This document shows, piece by piece, positions 17,056 to 26,581 of a stretch of DNA of 64,000 nucleotides. Every line of letters begins with the position of its first letter. Within the stretch, counting starts at the first letter, position 1. Source of the DNA: Bremerella sp. TYQ1. GTDB lineage: Bacteria; Planctomycetota; Planctomycetia; Pirellulales; Pirellulaceae. Position numbers and translations under genes: made by a program. Where the stretch lies: assembly GCF_020150455.1 (NCBI RefSeq), contig NZ_CP083740.1, positions 4,154,001 through 4,218,000 of the forward strand, read 5' to 3'. Below the pieces are notes generated by a model that worked only from the letters and a program-made list of their open reading frames with translations, searched no databases and was not told the DNA's origin.

Positions 17056-19233
17056 ATGAAAAAAATGTGGATCCTGACGCCCCTGCTTCTCGGCGTCTCT
17101 ATCGTCGGGTGTAGCAATCAGCCAGACAACGTTGCCAGCATGGACGAATCGGTCAAGTCGGTTGGAAGCGTCGAATCGACGTCTAACGGCAGCACGGTCG
17201 ACGAATCTTTAGTGCGACAGCCTTTGGAAGAATTCGAGCCTGCGAGCCCCGCTGTCACTTCGCCTGAAGGGGAAGAAATGGGGAACGTCAGCGGTCGTCG
17301 TATGCGAGCCGAAACCTCGGGCCCGGTCCCAGGCAAATCTGTTCGTAGCGACGAGTATGGCTTGGGAATGGATGGCGCCGCTACGGAAGGGGTCGACGCC
17401 GTTGAATTCGACGTTCCCGCAGAAGCATCAAAGCCTCAGTCTGGCGAGGCCGGTGCAATGCGAGGAGGCGAAGTGGCTGAGAAAGGCAAACAGCTTCAGC
17501 AACTCCAAAAGGGGCTGAAGGATGCCGAAGTGGCCGAGCAAAACGATTTCATGGACTTAAAGCGACAACGATTTGCTGGCGAGGCCAAAAAAGAAGCTCC
17601 GCCGGCGCCTGCGGCAGAACCAGCCGCTCGCGTTGCCAGCAACCCTGTGCCCTCCTCGAATCGGTCACTAACTCGCCAATCCGAAATGCAAGTGGAACCT
17701 GGTTTTCGCCCGAACGCCGGCTCTGGCGTTGGTGGCGTTGGTGGCCTCGCTGACACTCCGCAAGACCAGCCCGGCCAAGGACTCGGCCCCGGAGAAGGTG
17801 GCGACAAGTTCGAGCCAATCGAAGAGAACGACTTCATCGCCGTCGCGGATCAGCCACTGTCGACCTTCTCGATTGACGTCGACACAGCCAGCTACTCGAA
17901 GATTCGTTCTTACTTGAGCCAGTTCAATTCGTTGCCGCCACGTGATGCGGTTCGCGTGGAAGAACTTGTTAACTACTTCACCTACGACTACGCCACCCCC
18001 ACCGACGAACACCCGTTCGCTGCCAACGTGGAAGTGGCCAGTTGTCCGTGGAACCCAACCAATCGTTTGGTCCGCGTCGGCATCAAGGGCAAAGAGATCA
18101 ACACGGAAGAACGCCCCGCGAGCAATTTGGTCTTCCTGCTTGATGTCTCCGGGTCGATGAATCAACCCAACAAGCTACCGCTGCTGAAGAAGGGCATGAA
18201 GATGCTCGTCGATCAGCTGACAGAAAACGACAAAGTTTCAATCGTTGTTTACGCAGGTGCCGCCGGCATGGTGCTGGAACCAACCTACGGATACGAAAAA
18301 GCGAACATCCTGAAAGCGCTCGATCGCCTTCAAGCAGGCGGTTCGACCAATGGTGGACAAGGGATCAAGCTGGCCTATAAAACGGCAACGGAAAACTTCA
18401 TCCAAGGTGGCACAAACCGTGTGATCCTCTGCACTGACGGCGACTTCAACGTCGGCGAAACGAGCACCGGTGGTTTAGTCGGCATGGCCGCCGAGCAAGC
18501 GAAGAAAAACATCTACCTAAGCGTGATGGGTTTCGGCATCGGCAACCACAACGACTCGATGCTCGAACAGCTTTCTAACAAAGCGAACGGCAACTACTCG
18601 TTCATCGACAACGAGAAAGAAGCCAAGAAGGTGCTTGTTGAACAGATGAGCGGCACGCTGCTGACGATCGCCAAGGATGTGAAGATTCAGATCGAGTTCA
18701 ATCCGAAGAAGGTCGCCTCGTATCGCCTGGTCGGTTACGAAAATCGTCTGCTGGCCGCACAAGATTTCAACGATGATAAGAAAGACGCCGGTGAAATCGG
18801 AGCTGGTCACACGGTCACCGCTTTCTACGAAGTGGTTCCCGCGGCTGGCAACGGTGAAAGCGAAGTCGCTTCGGTCGATCCCAAAGTGGACGAGCTGAAA
18901 TATCAGACGAAGCCAGAAACAACCGAAGCGGCCGACTCGAATGAGCTGATGACATTGAAGCTGCGATACAAGCAGCCAGAAGAAGATGTCAGCACGCTGA
19001 TGACCTACCCTGTCGTCGACGCTGGCCATCAGTTCAATAAAGCGAGTGGCGACTTCCAATTCGCGACGGCCGTGGCCATGTTCGGCTTAAAACTCCGCGG
19101 CAGCCACTTCCACAACGAAACCAACTTCGCCGAAATCGAAGAACTCGTCGCCTCCAACGTCGACGGACCAGGCTCGTCGTACCGCGAAGAGTTCCTGGAA
19201 ATGGTCCGCAAAGTGGAAGGCCTGCAAAAGTAA
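17056..19233 (+). CDS. von Willebrand factor A lipoprotein of the YfbK type
   Basis: A 725-residue lipoprotein. The ATG at 17056 (18 bases inside the longest frame) opens onto MKKMWILTPLLLGVSIVGC, a clean lipobox. Residues about 20-260 are a low-complexity Glu/Ser/Pro/Gly linker. Then comes the vWF_A N-terminal domain (STFSIDVDTASYSKIRSYL...DAVRVEELVNYF, about 273-320), the VWA domain with the MIDAS motif DVSGSMN near 360 and TDGDFNVGET, and a C-terminal DUF3520-like part ending SYREEFLEMVRKVEGL. This order matches E. coli YfbK-type proteins. Metal-dependent protein binding in the envelope is likely; the partner is unknown. Closed by a strong terminator. Confidence 0.93.
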   Translation: MKKMWILTPLLLGVSIVGCSNQPDNVASMDESVKSVGSVESTSNGSTVDESLVRQPLEEFEPASPAVTSPEGEEMGNVSGRRMRAETSGPVPGKSVRSDEYGLGMDGAATEGVDAVEFDVPAEASKPQSGEAGAMRGGEVAEKGKQLQQLQKGLKDAEVAEQNDFMDLKRQRFAGEAKKEAPPAPAAEPAARVASNPVPSSNRSLTRQSEMQVEPGFRPNAGSGVGGVGGLADTPQDQPGQGLGPGEGGDKFEPIEENDFIAVADQPLSTFSIDVDTASYSKIRSYLSQFNSLPPRDAVRVEELVNYFTYDYATPTDEHPFAANVEVASCPWNPTNRLVRVGIKGKEINTEERPASNLVFLLDVSGSMNQPNKLPLLKKGMKMLVDQLTENDKVSIVVYAGAAGMVLEPTYGYEKANILKALDRLQAGGSTNGGQGIKLAYKTATENFIQGGTNRVILCTDGDFNVGETSTGGLVGMAAEQAKKNIYLSVMGFGIGNHNDSMLEQLSNKANGNYSFIDNEKEAKKVLVEQMSGTLLTIAKDVKIQIEFNPKKVASYRLVGYENRLLAAQDFNDDKKDAGEIGAGHTVTAFYEVVPAAGNGESEVASVDPKVDELKYQTKPETTEAADSNELMTLKLRYKQPEEDVSTLMTYPVVDAGHQFNKASGDFQFATAVAMFGLKLRGSHFHNETNFAEIEELVASNVDGPGSSYREEFLEMVRKVEGLQK

Positions 19234-19273
19234 AACGTCACTATTGATCGCACGGCAATTAGTTGACATGGAT

Positions 19274-19303
19274 AGCAGGGGTATTCGGTACCCCTGCTTT
19301 TTC
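19274..19303 (+). terminator. rho-independent terminator after the VWA lipoprotein
   Basis: AGCAGGGGTA and TACCCCTGCT form a perfect 10-bp stem around TTCGG, followed by five T. Confidence 0.93.
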
Positions 19304-19861
19304 ATTGAGTAATCGCTCGACGCCTGGCTTACGGATTGGCGTTCCTCGGATGCCCGTTACTTTTGGGCGCCGCTCTGAATTAAGACTCAACGTTCGCAAT
19401 CAGGCATCCATTCTCTTAGGAAGCTACGTCGATCGCTTTGAAATTGGTCGCGCAGAGTCCACGTTGACCGTTTTACTCCCCTCTGGATGCACGTCCAACG
19501 CCACCGTTATCGGTACTTTCGAGATGGTTTTGGATGATTGTCTACCCAAATCGGACCGATCCGAACCCGCTTATACCACGCATAGTTTCTCAATTCCCTC
19601 GCAACCTATTTCAATTCCAGATACGCAACACAAAACGGCCGCAACCCTTCTCAATACTTGTGACAAAATGCCAACATAGCTAAGACAACCTGATAATGGC
19701 GCAGGGAATGTTAGTCGCAAAAATACTCAATAACCATCAATTCTTTTAGCCAGTGCGCATGCCAGTTGCGATTCCTGGCTCTTCGACAGATGAATAACTG
19801 ACACGTTTTCATTTGTCGTATGCCCCAAATCTTGTCTGTAGTCATGAAAGAGGTACGTCTG
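19304..19861. other. intergenic region without a supported gene
   Basis: About 560 bases. A plus-strand frame covers much of it but starts at a TTG before the terminator and has no recognisable composition, so I do not call it. The region is AT-richer than its neighbours near 19680-19800 and should contain the promoter of the DUF1559 gene. Confidence 0.5.
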
Positions 19862-20866
19862 ATGAAGACCGTCGCGCGAAGTGGATTTACTCTCGTCGAA
19901 CTGCTCGTGGTCATTGCCATTATTGGTGTCTTGATCGCCTTGTTGCTGCCAGCAGTTCAGCAGGCTCGCGAAGCAGCTCGGCGAATGCAGTGCACAAACA
20001 ACCTGAAGCAGCTTGGTTTGGCCATGCATAACTATCACGACACCTACGGAGCATTTCCGGCGATCAGCTACGATCACGAAGTCAACGGTGGCAACGAATC
20101 GAGCCATTCCAGTTGGAGTTGGGGAACGTTGATCTTGCCACAAATTGAACAGACGGCTGCCTACGATACGTTGGCCCCCAGCTCGCCGGATCGCTTGCAC
20201 ACCGCGGTTGCCAATGCAACGAAGTTGAACGTGCTTAAGAATCCGATCAACGGCTTTCGCTGCCCTTCTGATTCTGGCCCTGACCTGAATTCCCACTACC
20301 TGATCAATCAAGGAAGTCCGGACCATGAATTGGCAACGGCGAACTACATTGGCGTAAACTCGGCTGGCGACATCGCTCGATCGGACGGTATTCCAGGCGG
20401 TCCAAGCGGCATCTTCGTGGCCGGAACCGATGTGAACAGCAACCGAACCACGCGTGTCGGCATGCGTGACTTAACAGACGGCTCAAGCAATACGGCAATG
20501 ATCGGCGAACGAGCTTGGATGCTTTACGGCGTCGAGCTTGGCGCTGCCGTTGTCTATGGCCACAACGGAAATTCCGATGTTGAATTTAACGGCGACTACG
20601 ACAACGGATTCATTACCGTCGTCGGCGGTGGCAAGCCCCATATCAATGAAACGGCAACTTGCGGCCATGGCTGTAACGATAAGGATGGACGCCAAGGGTT
20701 CTCCAGCAATCACCCCGGAGGAGCTCAATTCGTATTCGCGGATGGCTCAGTACATTTTCTGACTGAGCACATCGATCATACGCCGGACGGTTTCAACGCT
20801 TCTGACTCCACCTACGAGCGAATCCTGAACCGAAAAGATGGCAACCCGATTAGCAACTGGAAGTAA
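19862..20866 (+). CDS. DUF1559 protein with prepilin-type N-terminus
   Basis: A 334-residue protein with the type IV prepilin/pseudopilin start RSGFTLVELLVVIAIIGVLIALLLPAVQQ; the peptidase would cut after the Gly before FTLVE. The EAARRMQCTNNLKQLGLAMHNYHD segment and the C-terminal H-x-GGAQFVFADGSVHFL signature define the planctomycete DUF1559 family. The ATG at 19862 is preferred because AAAGAGG lies about 9 bases before it; two in-frame ATGs occur upstream. DUF1559 genes occur in many copies in planctomycetes and are presumed pilin-like surface proteins; the function is not established. A small lipoprotein gene follows 83 bases downstream, a pairing often seen with this family. Confidence 0.95.
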   Translation: MKTVARSGFTLVELLVVIAIIGVLIALLLPAVQQAREAARRMQCTNNLKQLGLAMHNYHDTYGAFPAISYDHEVNGGNESSHSSWSWGTLILPQIEQTAAYDTLAPSSPDRLHTAVANATKLNVLKNPINGFRCPSDSGPDLNSHYLINQGSPDHELATANYIGVNSAGDIARSDGIPGGPSGIFVAGTDVNSNRTTRVGMRDLTDGSSNTAMIGERAWMLYGVELGAAVVYGHNGNSDVEFNGDYDNGFITVVGGGKPHINETATCGHGCNDKDGRQGFSSNHPGGAQFVFADGSVHFLTEHIDHTPDGFNASDSTYERILNRKDGNPISNWK

Positions 20867-20877
20867 CACCTCCCTTC

Positions 20878-20909
20878 GGAGGCATGTCGTATACGTGAAA
20901 CATGCCTCC
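20878..20909 (+). terminator. hairpin between DUF1559 gene and lipoprotein gene
   Basis: GGAGGCATGT and ACATGCCTCC form a perfect 10-bp stem with a 12-base loop. It is followed by a broken T-run (TGTTTCTTT), so it may be a weak terminator or a processing/attenuation hairpin that sets different levels of the two products. Confidence 0.6.
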
Positions 20910-20949
20910 ACTGTTTCTTTCGCATTATTCCAGTTTCGAGGTACCCATC

Positions 20950-21378
20950 ATGAATAGTCGTTTTGGTTTTGGATTCGTTCTGATTTTGCTTGCCGCGTCA
21001 GTAGCCATTGGTTGCGGTACCAGCAACATGCCCGACATCGGTCAGGTACATGGCAAAGTCACGTTAAATGGCGAACCGGTCGAAGGCGCGATGGTCTCGT
21101 TCGAGCCTGTCGAAGGAGGCCGCACCGGTTGGGCCATGACCGATGCCAATGGGGAATACGCACTAAAGTACAGCGGCAACGCCAAAGGCACACGGACCGG
21201 AGAGAACCTGGTTCGTATCACGTCGGCGAAATCGGCCACGCGCGACGATCGTGGTCGTGTCGTCGAAGCGGCCGTTAAAGAGAAGTTCCCGCCGCAGTAC
21301 AATTCGGAGTCGACTCAGACCGTCACTGTTGAAGGTGGCAGCAACGAATTTAACTTCGCGGTAACTACCGACGGTTAA
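20950..21378 (+). CDS. small lipoprotein with transthyretin/carboxypeptidase-regulatory-like fold
   Basis: A 142-residue lipoprotein: the leader [17 protein letters not shown] ends in the lipobox AIGC. The rest is a single beta-sandwich of the carboxypeptidase-regulatory/transthyretin-like type ([21 protein letters not shown]...TDANGEYAL...). The ATG at 20950 is used; a frame 48 bases longer lacks a leader. It follows the DUF1559 pseudopilin gene, the usual neighbour of this lipoprotein family in planctomycetes, which suggests a shared envelope structure. The function is unknown. Confidence 0.88.
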   Translation: MNSRFGFGFVLILLAASVAIGCGTSNMPDIGQVHGKVTLNGEPVEGAMVSFEPVEGGRTGWAMTDANGEYALKYSGNAKGTRTGENLVRITSAKSATRDDRGRVVEAAVKEKFPPQYNSESTQTVTVEGGSNEFNFAVTTDG

Positions 21379-21420
21379 CTCGCAACACAAGTTTACAAAC
21401 GATCATTGATCGACCATCCT

Positions 21421-21466
21421 ACGAGAGCCGGGAATCTTATGATTTCCGGCTCTCGTTTGTTTCTTG
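21421..21466 (+). terminator. terminator after the DUF1559-lipoprotein pair
   Basis: ACGAGAGCCGG and CCGGCTCTCGT form a perfect 11-bp stem with a loop of about 15 bases, then TTGTTTCTT. Confidence 0.8.
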
Positions 21467-21602
21467 CCGTTTATGTGAAGGGGACATCAACTTTCTTCGA
21501 ATTCGTTTGCGTGCGTATTCGCCTGGTCTCACAATAGTTGCAGCACAACTTTCTACTTGTCTTTTAAGCAGATCTTGCTGTCGTTCCAGGAGAGATTTCA
21601 CA

Positions 21603-23954
21603 ATGTGCATACGAATTCTATGGGCTGTCGCTTGCGTTGCCATGTTTTTGCTTCCCCTGCACAATCTCTCGGCGGAAGAGGCCAACGCAGACCCTGATCG
21701 CAAGCATCTTCCGCTTCCGTTGACGCCGTTCGAAGGCAAGATCGGGAAGACTTATCAGGATTCGGAATCGGCCTGGCAAAGTCCTGTGGCAGCACCGGAT
21801 GGGGCCCCGAATATCATTGTCATCCTGCTGGATGATGTTGGCTTCGGACAGACATCGACATTTGGCGGTCTTATTCCAACCCCCAATCTCGACAAGCTTG
21901 CCTCGGAAGGCTTGAAGTTCAATCGCTTTCATACAACCGCGATTTGCGGACCTTCGCGGGCAGCTCTTCTCACCGGCCGAAATCATCATGAGTGTGGCAG
22001 CGGTTTTTTAATGGAATGGGCCACTGGATTCCCAAACTATTCGACGATGATTCCTAAGAGCACAGCCACCATTGGGGAAGTGCTTCGAGACAACGGCTAC
22101 ACGACTTGGTGGTTCGGCAAGAATCATAATACGCCTGACTGGGAAACGACCGTCGCAGGGCCTTTCGATCGTTGGCCGACCGGGATGGGCTTCGACTACT
22201 TCTACGGATTCAACGCCGGAGAAACGCATCAGTATTATCCCGTGTTGTTCGAGAACACGACACCGGTCGAACCTGATCAAACGCCTGAGGAAGGCTATCA
22301 CTTCATGACCGACATGACCGATCGCGCCATCGCTCGCATGAAGCTTTCCAAGTCGGTCGCACCCAAAAAGCCGTTCTTCATGTATTTCGCTCCAGGAGCG
22401 ATGCATGCCCCGCACCATGTGACTGCCCAATGGCGTGATCAATTCCAAGGCAAGTTTGACATGGGCTGGGACGAATACCGCGAGATCGTTTTGAAGAATC
22501 AGCTGGAGAAAGGGATTGTTCCGCCAGGTACGAAACTTACCGATCGTCCCGACTGGGTCCCTGCGTGGGACAGTCTCGACGACCAGCAAAAGGAAGTTTA
22601 CTCGGCTCTGTACGAAAACTTCGCAGGGTACTTTGCCTTTACAGATCACGAAGTTGGCCGCTTGCTTTCCGCAGTGAAAGAACTGCCTGATGCCGAAAAC
22701 ACGATGGTTATTTACATCGTCGGCGATAATGGTGCCTCTGCGGAAGGAGGCCCTGACGGCACGCTTAACGAGATCATGAATCTCAACGGTTTGCCAACCA
22801 AGCTGGAAGATGTCGTCGAAAACCTCGATAAACTTGGAGGACCAGAAACCGAACCGCACTATCCCATGGGCTGGGCATGGGCTGGCAATACACCATTTCA
22901 ATGGTGCAAACAGGTCGCATCGCATCTAGGCGGAACTCGCAATCCGATGGTAATCAGTTGGCCTGCGAAGATCGAACATGATACCCAGCCACGTGATGCA
23001 TTTTTACACCTGGTGGATGTGGTCCCTACCATACTGGAAGCGACCAATATTCCGATGCCAGAGACCGTGAAAGGAATCGAGCAGAAACCGCTGCAAGGAA
23101 AGTCATTCTTGGCTTGCTTCTCGGATCCAGAATTTGAAGGACGTCCGCAGCAATATTTCGAGATCTTCAGCAATCGCTCGATGTATGCCGATGGCTGGAA
23201 AGCTAACGCCCAACACACATTCCCCTGGCGACAAGATTTTGCCCCCGGCAACTGGGACCAGGACAAGTGGGAACTTTACAACCTGAATGAAGACTTCAGC
23301 GAATCCAATAATTTAGCAAGCAGCATGCCCGAGAAACTTGCCGAGCTGAAGAAGCTGTTCGACGCCGCTGCCCAGCAGCACGAAATCTATCCGCTGGATG
23401 ATCGTGGGGCAGCACGCATTGCCATTCCTAAGCCACCGGTTCCCGGAGCCGACCCTGGTTCTTCGACTTATACCTATTTCGTAGGAGCAACGCGCATCGC
23501 CGAACCAGCGGCTCCGCCGATGAAAAACCACACGTGGAAATTAACGGCTGACATCAAAAGCGACGGCGAAAAGACGAACGGAGTCGTGATGGCATTTGGA
23601 GGCGTCGCCGCTGGGATGGTCCTTTATGTCGACCAAGGCATTCCGATCTTCGACTACAACTACTTCGACGAACATCATGTTCTAAAAGGTACCAAGTCTA
23701 TCCCGTCAGGCGACGTCACCGTCGAAGTCGATTTTGACTACCAAGGTAAAACTGCCGGCGGTCCTGCCAATATCATGCTGAAGGTCAACGGCGAAAACGT
23801 CGCCTCCGGCAAGATGCAAGCGACCGTCGCTGGACGATTTGGCATCGACACCTTCGGCATCGGCGAAGACACCGGACAGCCAGTAACGCCTGCCTACGAC
23901 CCGCCCTTTTCGTTCACCGGGAAAATTGAAAAAGTGGTAGTGGAAATAAAGTAG
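21603..23954 (+). CDS. large arylsulfatase (type I)
   Basis: A 783-residue secreted sulfatase. The ATG at 21603 opens onto a signal peptide ([24 protein letters not shown]). Metal-binding LDDVGFGQ is near residue 80, the FGly motif is Cys115-Gly-Pro-Ser-Arg followed by LLTGRNHH, and [12 protein letters not shown] lies near 375. The catalytic part resembles Pseudomonas-type arylsulfatase AtsA, but the protein is about 250 residues longer, with a C-terminal beta-rich extension (about 635-783, [21 protein letters not shown]...) that looks like a jelly-roll/binding domain. Monocistronic; followed by a hairpin shared with the convergent gene. Confidence 0.93.
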   Translation: MCIRILWAVACVAMFLLPLHNLSAEEANADPDRKHLPLPLTPFEGKIGKTYQDSESAWQSPVAAPDGAPNIIVILLDDVGFGQTSTFGGLIPTPNLDKLASEGLKFNRFHTTAICGPSRAALLTGRNHHECGSGFLMEWATGFPNYSTMIPKSTATIGEVLRDNGYTTWWFGKNHNTPDWETTVAGPFDRWPTGMGFDYFYGFNAGETHQYYPVLFENTTPVEPDQTPEEGYHFMTDMTDRAIARMKLSKSVAPKKPFFMYFAPGAMHAPHHVTAQWRDQFQGKFDMGWDEYREIVLKNQLEKGIVPPGTKLTDRPDWVPAWDSLDDQQKEVYSALYENFAGYFAFTDHEVGRLLSAVKELPDAENTMVIYIVGDNGASAEGGPDGTLNEIMNLNGLPTKLEDVVENLDKLGGPETEPHYPMGWAWAGNTPFQWCKQVASHLGGTRNPMVISWPAKIEHDTQPRDAFLHLVDVVPTILEATNIPMPETVKGIEQKPLQGKSFLACFSDPEFEGRPQQYFEIFSNRSMYADGWKANAQHTFPWRQDFAPGNWDQDKWELYNLNEDFSESNNLASSMPEKLAELKKLFDAAAQQHEIYPLDDRGAARIAIPKPPVPGADPGSSTYTYFVGATRIAEPAAPPMKNHTWKLTADIKSDGEKTNGVVMAFGGVAAGMVLYVDQGIPIFDYNYFDEHHVLKGTKSIPSGDVTVEVDFDYQGKTAGGPANIMLKVNGENVASGKMQATVAGRFGIDTFGIGEDTGQPVTPAYDPPFSFTGKIEKVVVEIK

Positions 23955-24048
23955 GGAAAACAGGTGCCGACTTGCTCGCATGCTTCCCAAGCCAAGCCGC
24001 GCTCGATTACGTGGCGAGGCGTTGCGTGATTGGTATGCTCAAGAAGTG

Positions 24049-24090
24049 AAAAAAACCACGCTCAAATCTTTTTCGTTGAGCGTGGTTTTA
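24049..24090. terminator. bidirectional terminator between sulfatase and binding-protein genes
   Basis: AAAACCACGCTCAA and TTGAGCGTGGTTTT form a perfect 14-bp stem, with A-rich left and T-rich right flanks, placed between two convergent genes. Confidence 0.9.
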
Positions 24091-24109
24091 TCGAATCGCT
24101 CTTTTAGTT

Positions 24110-25132
24110 TTAGTGGACTGCCGAATGCTGATCGAAAGCTTCGGCGAGCTGCTTGATGGTTGTCTCGAGTTGAGTGACGCCACCGCCGACTAGGTACCAA
24201 CCACGGCCGCTCAAGTAAACCACCTTCTTGTCATTCCAAGCAGAGGAAGCTGAGATGGCAGGATCGGCAGCGAGAATTTCGGCCGAGTTTTGCCGTTCGT
24301 TAAAGGCCGAGTTACGATCGATTACAAAAATCCAGCTCGGCTTGCGACTCATGATGTTGGCCAAACGTTTTGCTGAGGCTTTCGCTTCTGCTTTTTCGCG
24401 AGCATCTTTTTCCGCTTCGGTTTCGTTCGTGTCTCGGTCACGGCTTCGGGCTGGGCCGGCATCCTCTGGTTTAACGACCGGCTGAATACCAATCAGTTCG
24501 TAGACGATCCCAAATCGGGTCGCCGGTTGCTGCGGCATGACCCTTTCCCCTACGCTGAACAGCAGGAGCCCTTCGCCTTGCGACGCTGCATTGGCTTGCA
24601 GTTCGCGGATGCTCTGAAGCAATTGTCGTGCTTTGGCATTGGCTTGTGATTCCACTTCAAAGATAGCTCCAAGCGTGAGAAGGTTCTGTACAACGCTGGG
24701 AACAAATCCGGTCGTGCTGGTAGATAGATCAATCGTTGGAGCAATCGCACTGACCGCATCGAACGAACGACTCGATCGTCCACCAACAATAATCAGATCA
24801 GGCTTGAGGGTCTTGATGACATCGAGATCTGGTTCGAACAATGAACCTGCCTTCGTGTATTTCTCGCCAGCATATTTCTGCATGTAGCCTGGCCACATAT
24901 CATCCTGGAGCGAAGGAACCCCCACGACGGGGATGTCCAGCGCCGTCAAAATATCGAGGGCAGCCAAGTCGAGAACAACAACACGCTGTGGCACACTAGC
25001 GATCTCGGTTTGCCCCTGGGCATGAGTGAAGTTACGCGTGGACTGGGCCGATACGTAATTGACCAACGCCAATCCCAAACAAAGTAAAGCAGCAGACATC
25101 ACGGACGTTTTACGAAACGGCGACTGAGACAT
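24110..25132 (-). CDS. siderophore/iron-type ABC transporter substrate-binding protein
   Basis: A 340-residue periplasmic binding protein of the FepB/CeuE (class III, TroA-like) family. The signal peptide is at residues 1-30 (ends VSAQST). Family marks are PQRVVVLDLAALDILTALDIPVVGVP, EPDLDVIKTLKPDLIIVGGRSS, and the C-terminal WNDKKVVYLSGRGWYLVGGG. An unusual, highly charged stretch at about residues 228-255 (ARSRDRDTNETEAEKD...) is inserted where such proteins have a short loop. The start at 25132 has AAGGAATT upstream. No permease or ATPase gene is adjacent, so it must use a transporter encoded elsewhere or have another role. I saw no convincing Fur box. Confidence 0.88.
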   Translation of the reverse strand: MSQSPFRKTSVMSAALLCLGLALVNYVSAQSTRNFTHAQGQTEIASVPQRVVVLDLAALDILTALDIPVVGVPSLQDDMWPGYMQKYAGEKYTKAGSLFEPDLDVIKTLKPDLIIVGGRSSRSFDAVSAIAPTIDLSTSTTGFVPSVVQNLLTLGAIFEVESQANAKARQLLQSIRELQANAASQGEGLLLFSVGERVMPQQPATRFGIVYELIGIQPVVKPEDAGPARSRDRDTNETEAEKDAREKAEAKASAKRLANIMSRKPSWIFVIDRNSAFNERQNSAEILAADPAISASSAWNDKKVVYLSGRGWYLVGGGVTQLETTIKQLAEAFDQHSAVH

Positions 25133-25552
25133 GGTGAATTCCTTAAGACCGTCGAACGAAGCGAAAATGAACTAGCCATGCGGTGGAATGACAAACGTAA
25201 CCACTCGGCTACGAAAAGAAACGCCCTTTCCAAGGAACGTAGTTCAATAGAACTTGCTGCCAGCCACATGACGATTGATCAAGAAACCCCAAGGGAATTC
25301 AGGCTGGAACTGGCTATATCGCTGGAGAGAAAGCTCTAGCTTATTCGCTGGCGACAGAAGGAGGCGAAATGACATTTCGCCCCGATTTCTACCCAAGGGT
25401 CTCAACACAAAATCATGATAAATTGCCCAACGACTGTCAACCTTCCCCGGGGTCTGTGTGATCCGTAGCGCACTGTTAATAGCTCCGATATTTCATGAAC
25501 TAAGCTTGAGTGTCGTTCTCTCTCATGCGAAAGGCCTCGAAGAAGGTGACAC
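25133..25552. other. intergenic region without a supported gene
   Basis: About 420 bases between divergent genes. I see no long open frame with protein-like content, no tRNA-like fold and no strong hairpin. It should hold the promoters of both neighbours. Confidence 0.45.
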
Positions 25553-25810
25553 TTGGATGGAGAAGATCGAAAACGAAGTTTCAAGCAGGTCGACGGCAGT
25601 CCCTTTGAAAATCATTCGATTGAACTCATGAACATGATCTTGCGCGAAGCGACGAGCTCCGAACTTCGTGCTGTTCTTCTCGAGTTGAACGAAAAAGATG
25701 AAGTCAGCACTTCTGACTATCAAGTCCGAAAAGCACTACGACTTCTCATGAAGATCGCTGAGTTGTATCCGATGCCGGAAAGTATGCGATACGATTCAGT
25801 AACGCTCTGA
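25553..25810 (+). CDS. small hypothetical protein (TTG start)
   Basis: An 85-residue, mainly helical, acidic protein (SIELMNMILREATSSELRAVLL...ALRLLMKIAELYPMPESM). The TTG at 25553 is preceded by AGAAGGTGA 4 bases away, which supports initiation there; the first in-frame ATG is 26 codons later. No signal or membrane segment. The family is not recognised. It lies between a binding-protein gene and efp, convergent with efp. Confidence 0.5.
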   Translation: MDGEDRKRSFKQVDGSPFENHSIELMNMILREATSSELRAVLLELNEKDEVSTSDYQVRKALRLLMKIAELYPMPESMRYDSVTL

Positions 25811-25867
25811 CTTCCCTGGTTTTCGGCATGCTGATGAAGACAACCGTTTCGTTTGGCCCCAAGAAAC

Positions 25868-25896
25868 CAAAAACGCTCGGCTGATGGACCGAGCGC
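25868..25896 (-). terminator. terminator after efp
   Basis: On the minus strand CGCTCGG-TCCATCAG-CCGAGCG is followed by TTTTT, about 35 bases after the efp stop. Confidence 0.88.
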
Positions 25897-25927
25897 TATG
25901 GGTTGGTTCGTGTTGTCGCGGTGAAGC

Positions 25928-26494
25928 TTACTTCTTCACGCGTTCGACGTAGCTGCCATCGCGGGTGTCAACTTTGATCACGTCGCCCAAGTTCACAAAA
26001 GCTGGGACTTGGATCTCGGCACCGGTTTCGATGGTGGCTGGCTTGGTCACGTTCGTAGCCGTGTTGCCTTTGGCGCCTGGTTCGCAGTAGGTGACTTCCA
26101 TTTCGACTTGCATCGGTGGAGTCATATCAAGCGGATTGCCATTGAAGAGCGTCATCATGCACTTCATGCCATCCTTCAGGAACTTCCAGCCATCGCCCAC
26201 GGCGTCGGCGTCCAATTCGTACTGCTCGAAGGATTCGTTGTCCATGAAGACCCAGGTGTCGCCTTGCTTGTACAAGTACTGCACGTCGGTTTCTTCGACG
26301 TCGGCCGATTCCAACGTTTCACCACCACGGAAGGTGCGGTCCAAGTTCGATCCACGGATCAAATTCTTCAGCTTGCACTTGTACAACGCGTTCCCCTTGC
26401 CGGGCTTCACGAAGTTGCACTCGGTCATGATGTACGGTTCGCCGTCGATCTGAACCTTCAAACCCTTACGAAAATCGCTGGTACTGTATTGCAC
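25928..26494 (-). CDS. efp: elongation factor P (GTG start)
   Basis: A 188-residue EF-P, which helps the ribosome through polyproline stretches. Domains are an N-terminal KOW-like domain (about 1-65) and two OB domains ending in the conserved NLGDVIKVDTRDGSYVERVKK. The modified lysine is Lys33 in VKPGKGNA, equivalent to E. coli Lys34, which takes beta-lysine. The GTG at 26494 is chosen because it gives the family's exact length and start (MQYSTSDFRKGLKV); longer in-frame starts would run into the divergent epmB gene. The divergent neighbour is epmB, supporting lysine modification by beta-lysylation. Confidence 0.95.
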   Translation of the reverse strand: MQYSTSDFRKGLKVQIDGEPYIMTECNFVKPGKGNALYKCKLKNLIRGSNLDRTFRGGETLESADVEETDVQYLYKQGDTWVFMDNESFEQYELDADAVGDGWKFLKDGMKCMMTLFNGNPLDMTPPMQVEMEVTYCEPGAKGNTATNVTKPATIETGAEIQVPAFVNLGDVIKVDTRDGSYVERVKK

Positions 26495-26581
26495 GTGGGG
26501 ACTCGCTGAAAAAAGATATCCGTCGTCTATCCAAGGCGTTAGGGCATCTTCCGCCCCTGGCCATTTCGTTAAAATGGAAAG

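Noticed and set aside
19263..19679. Open frame of 138 codons after the VWA gene terminator
   Set aside because: It starts at a TTG just before the terminator, has no ribosome site, and its composition does not look like a protein.
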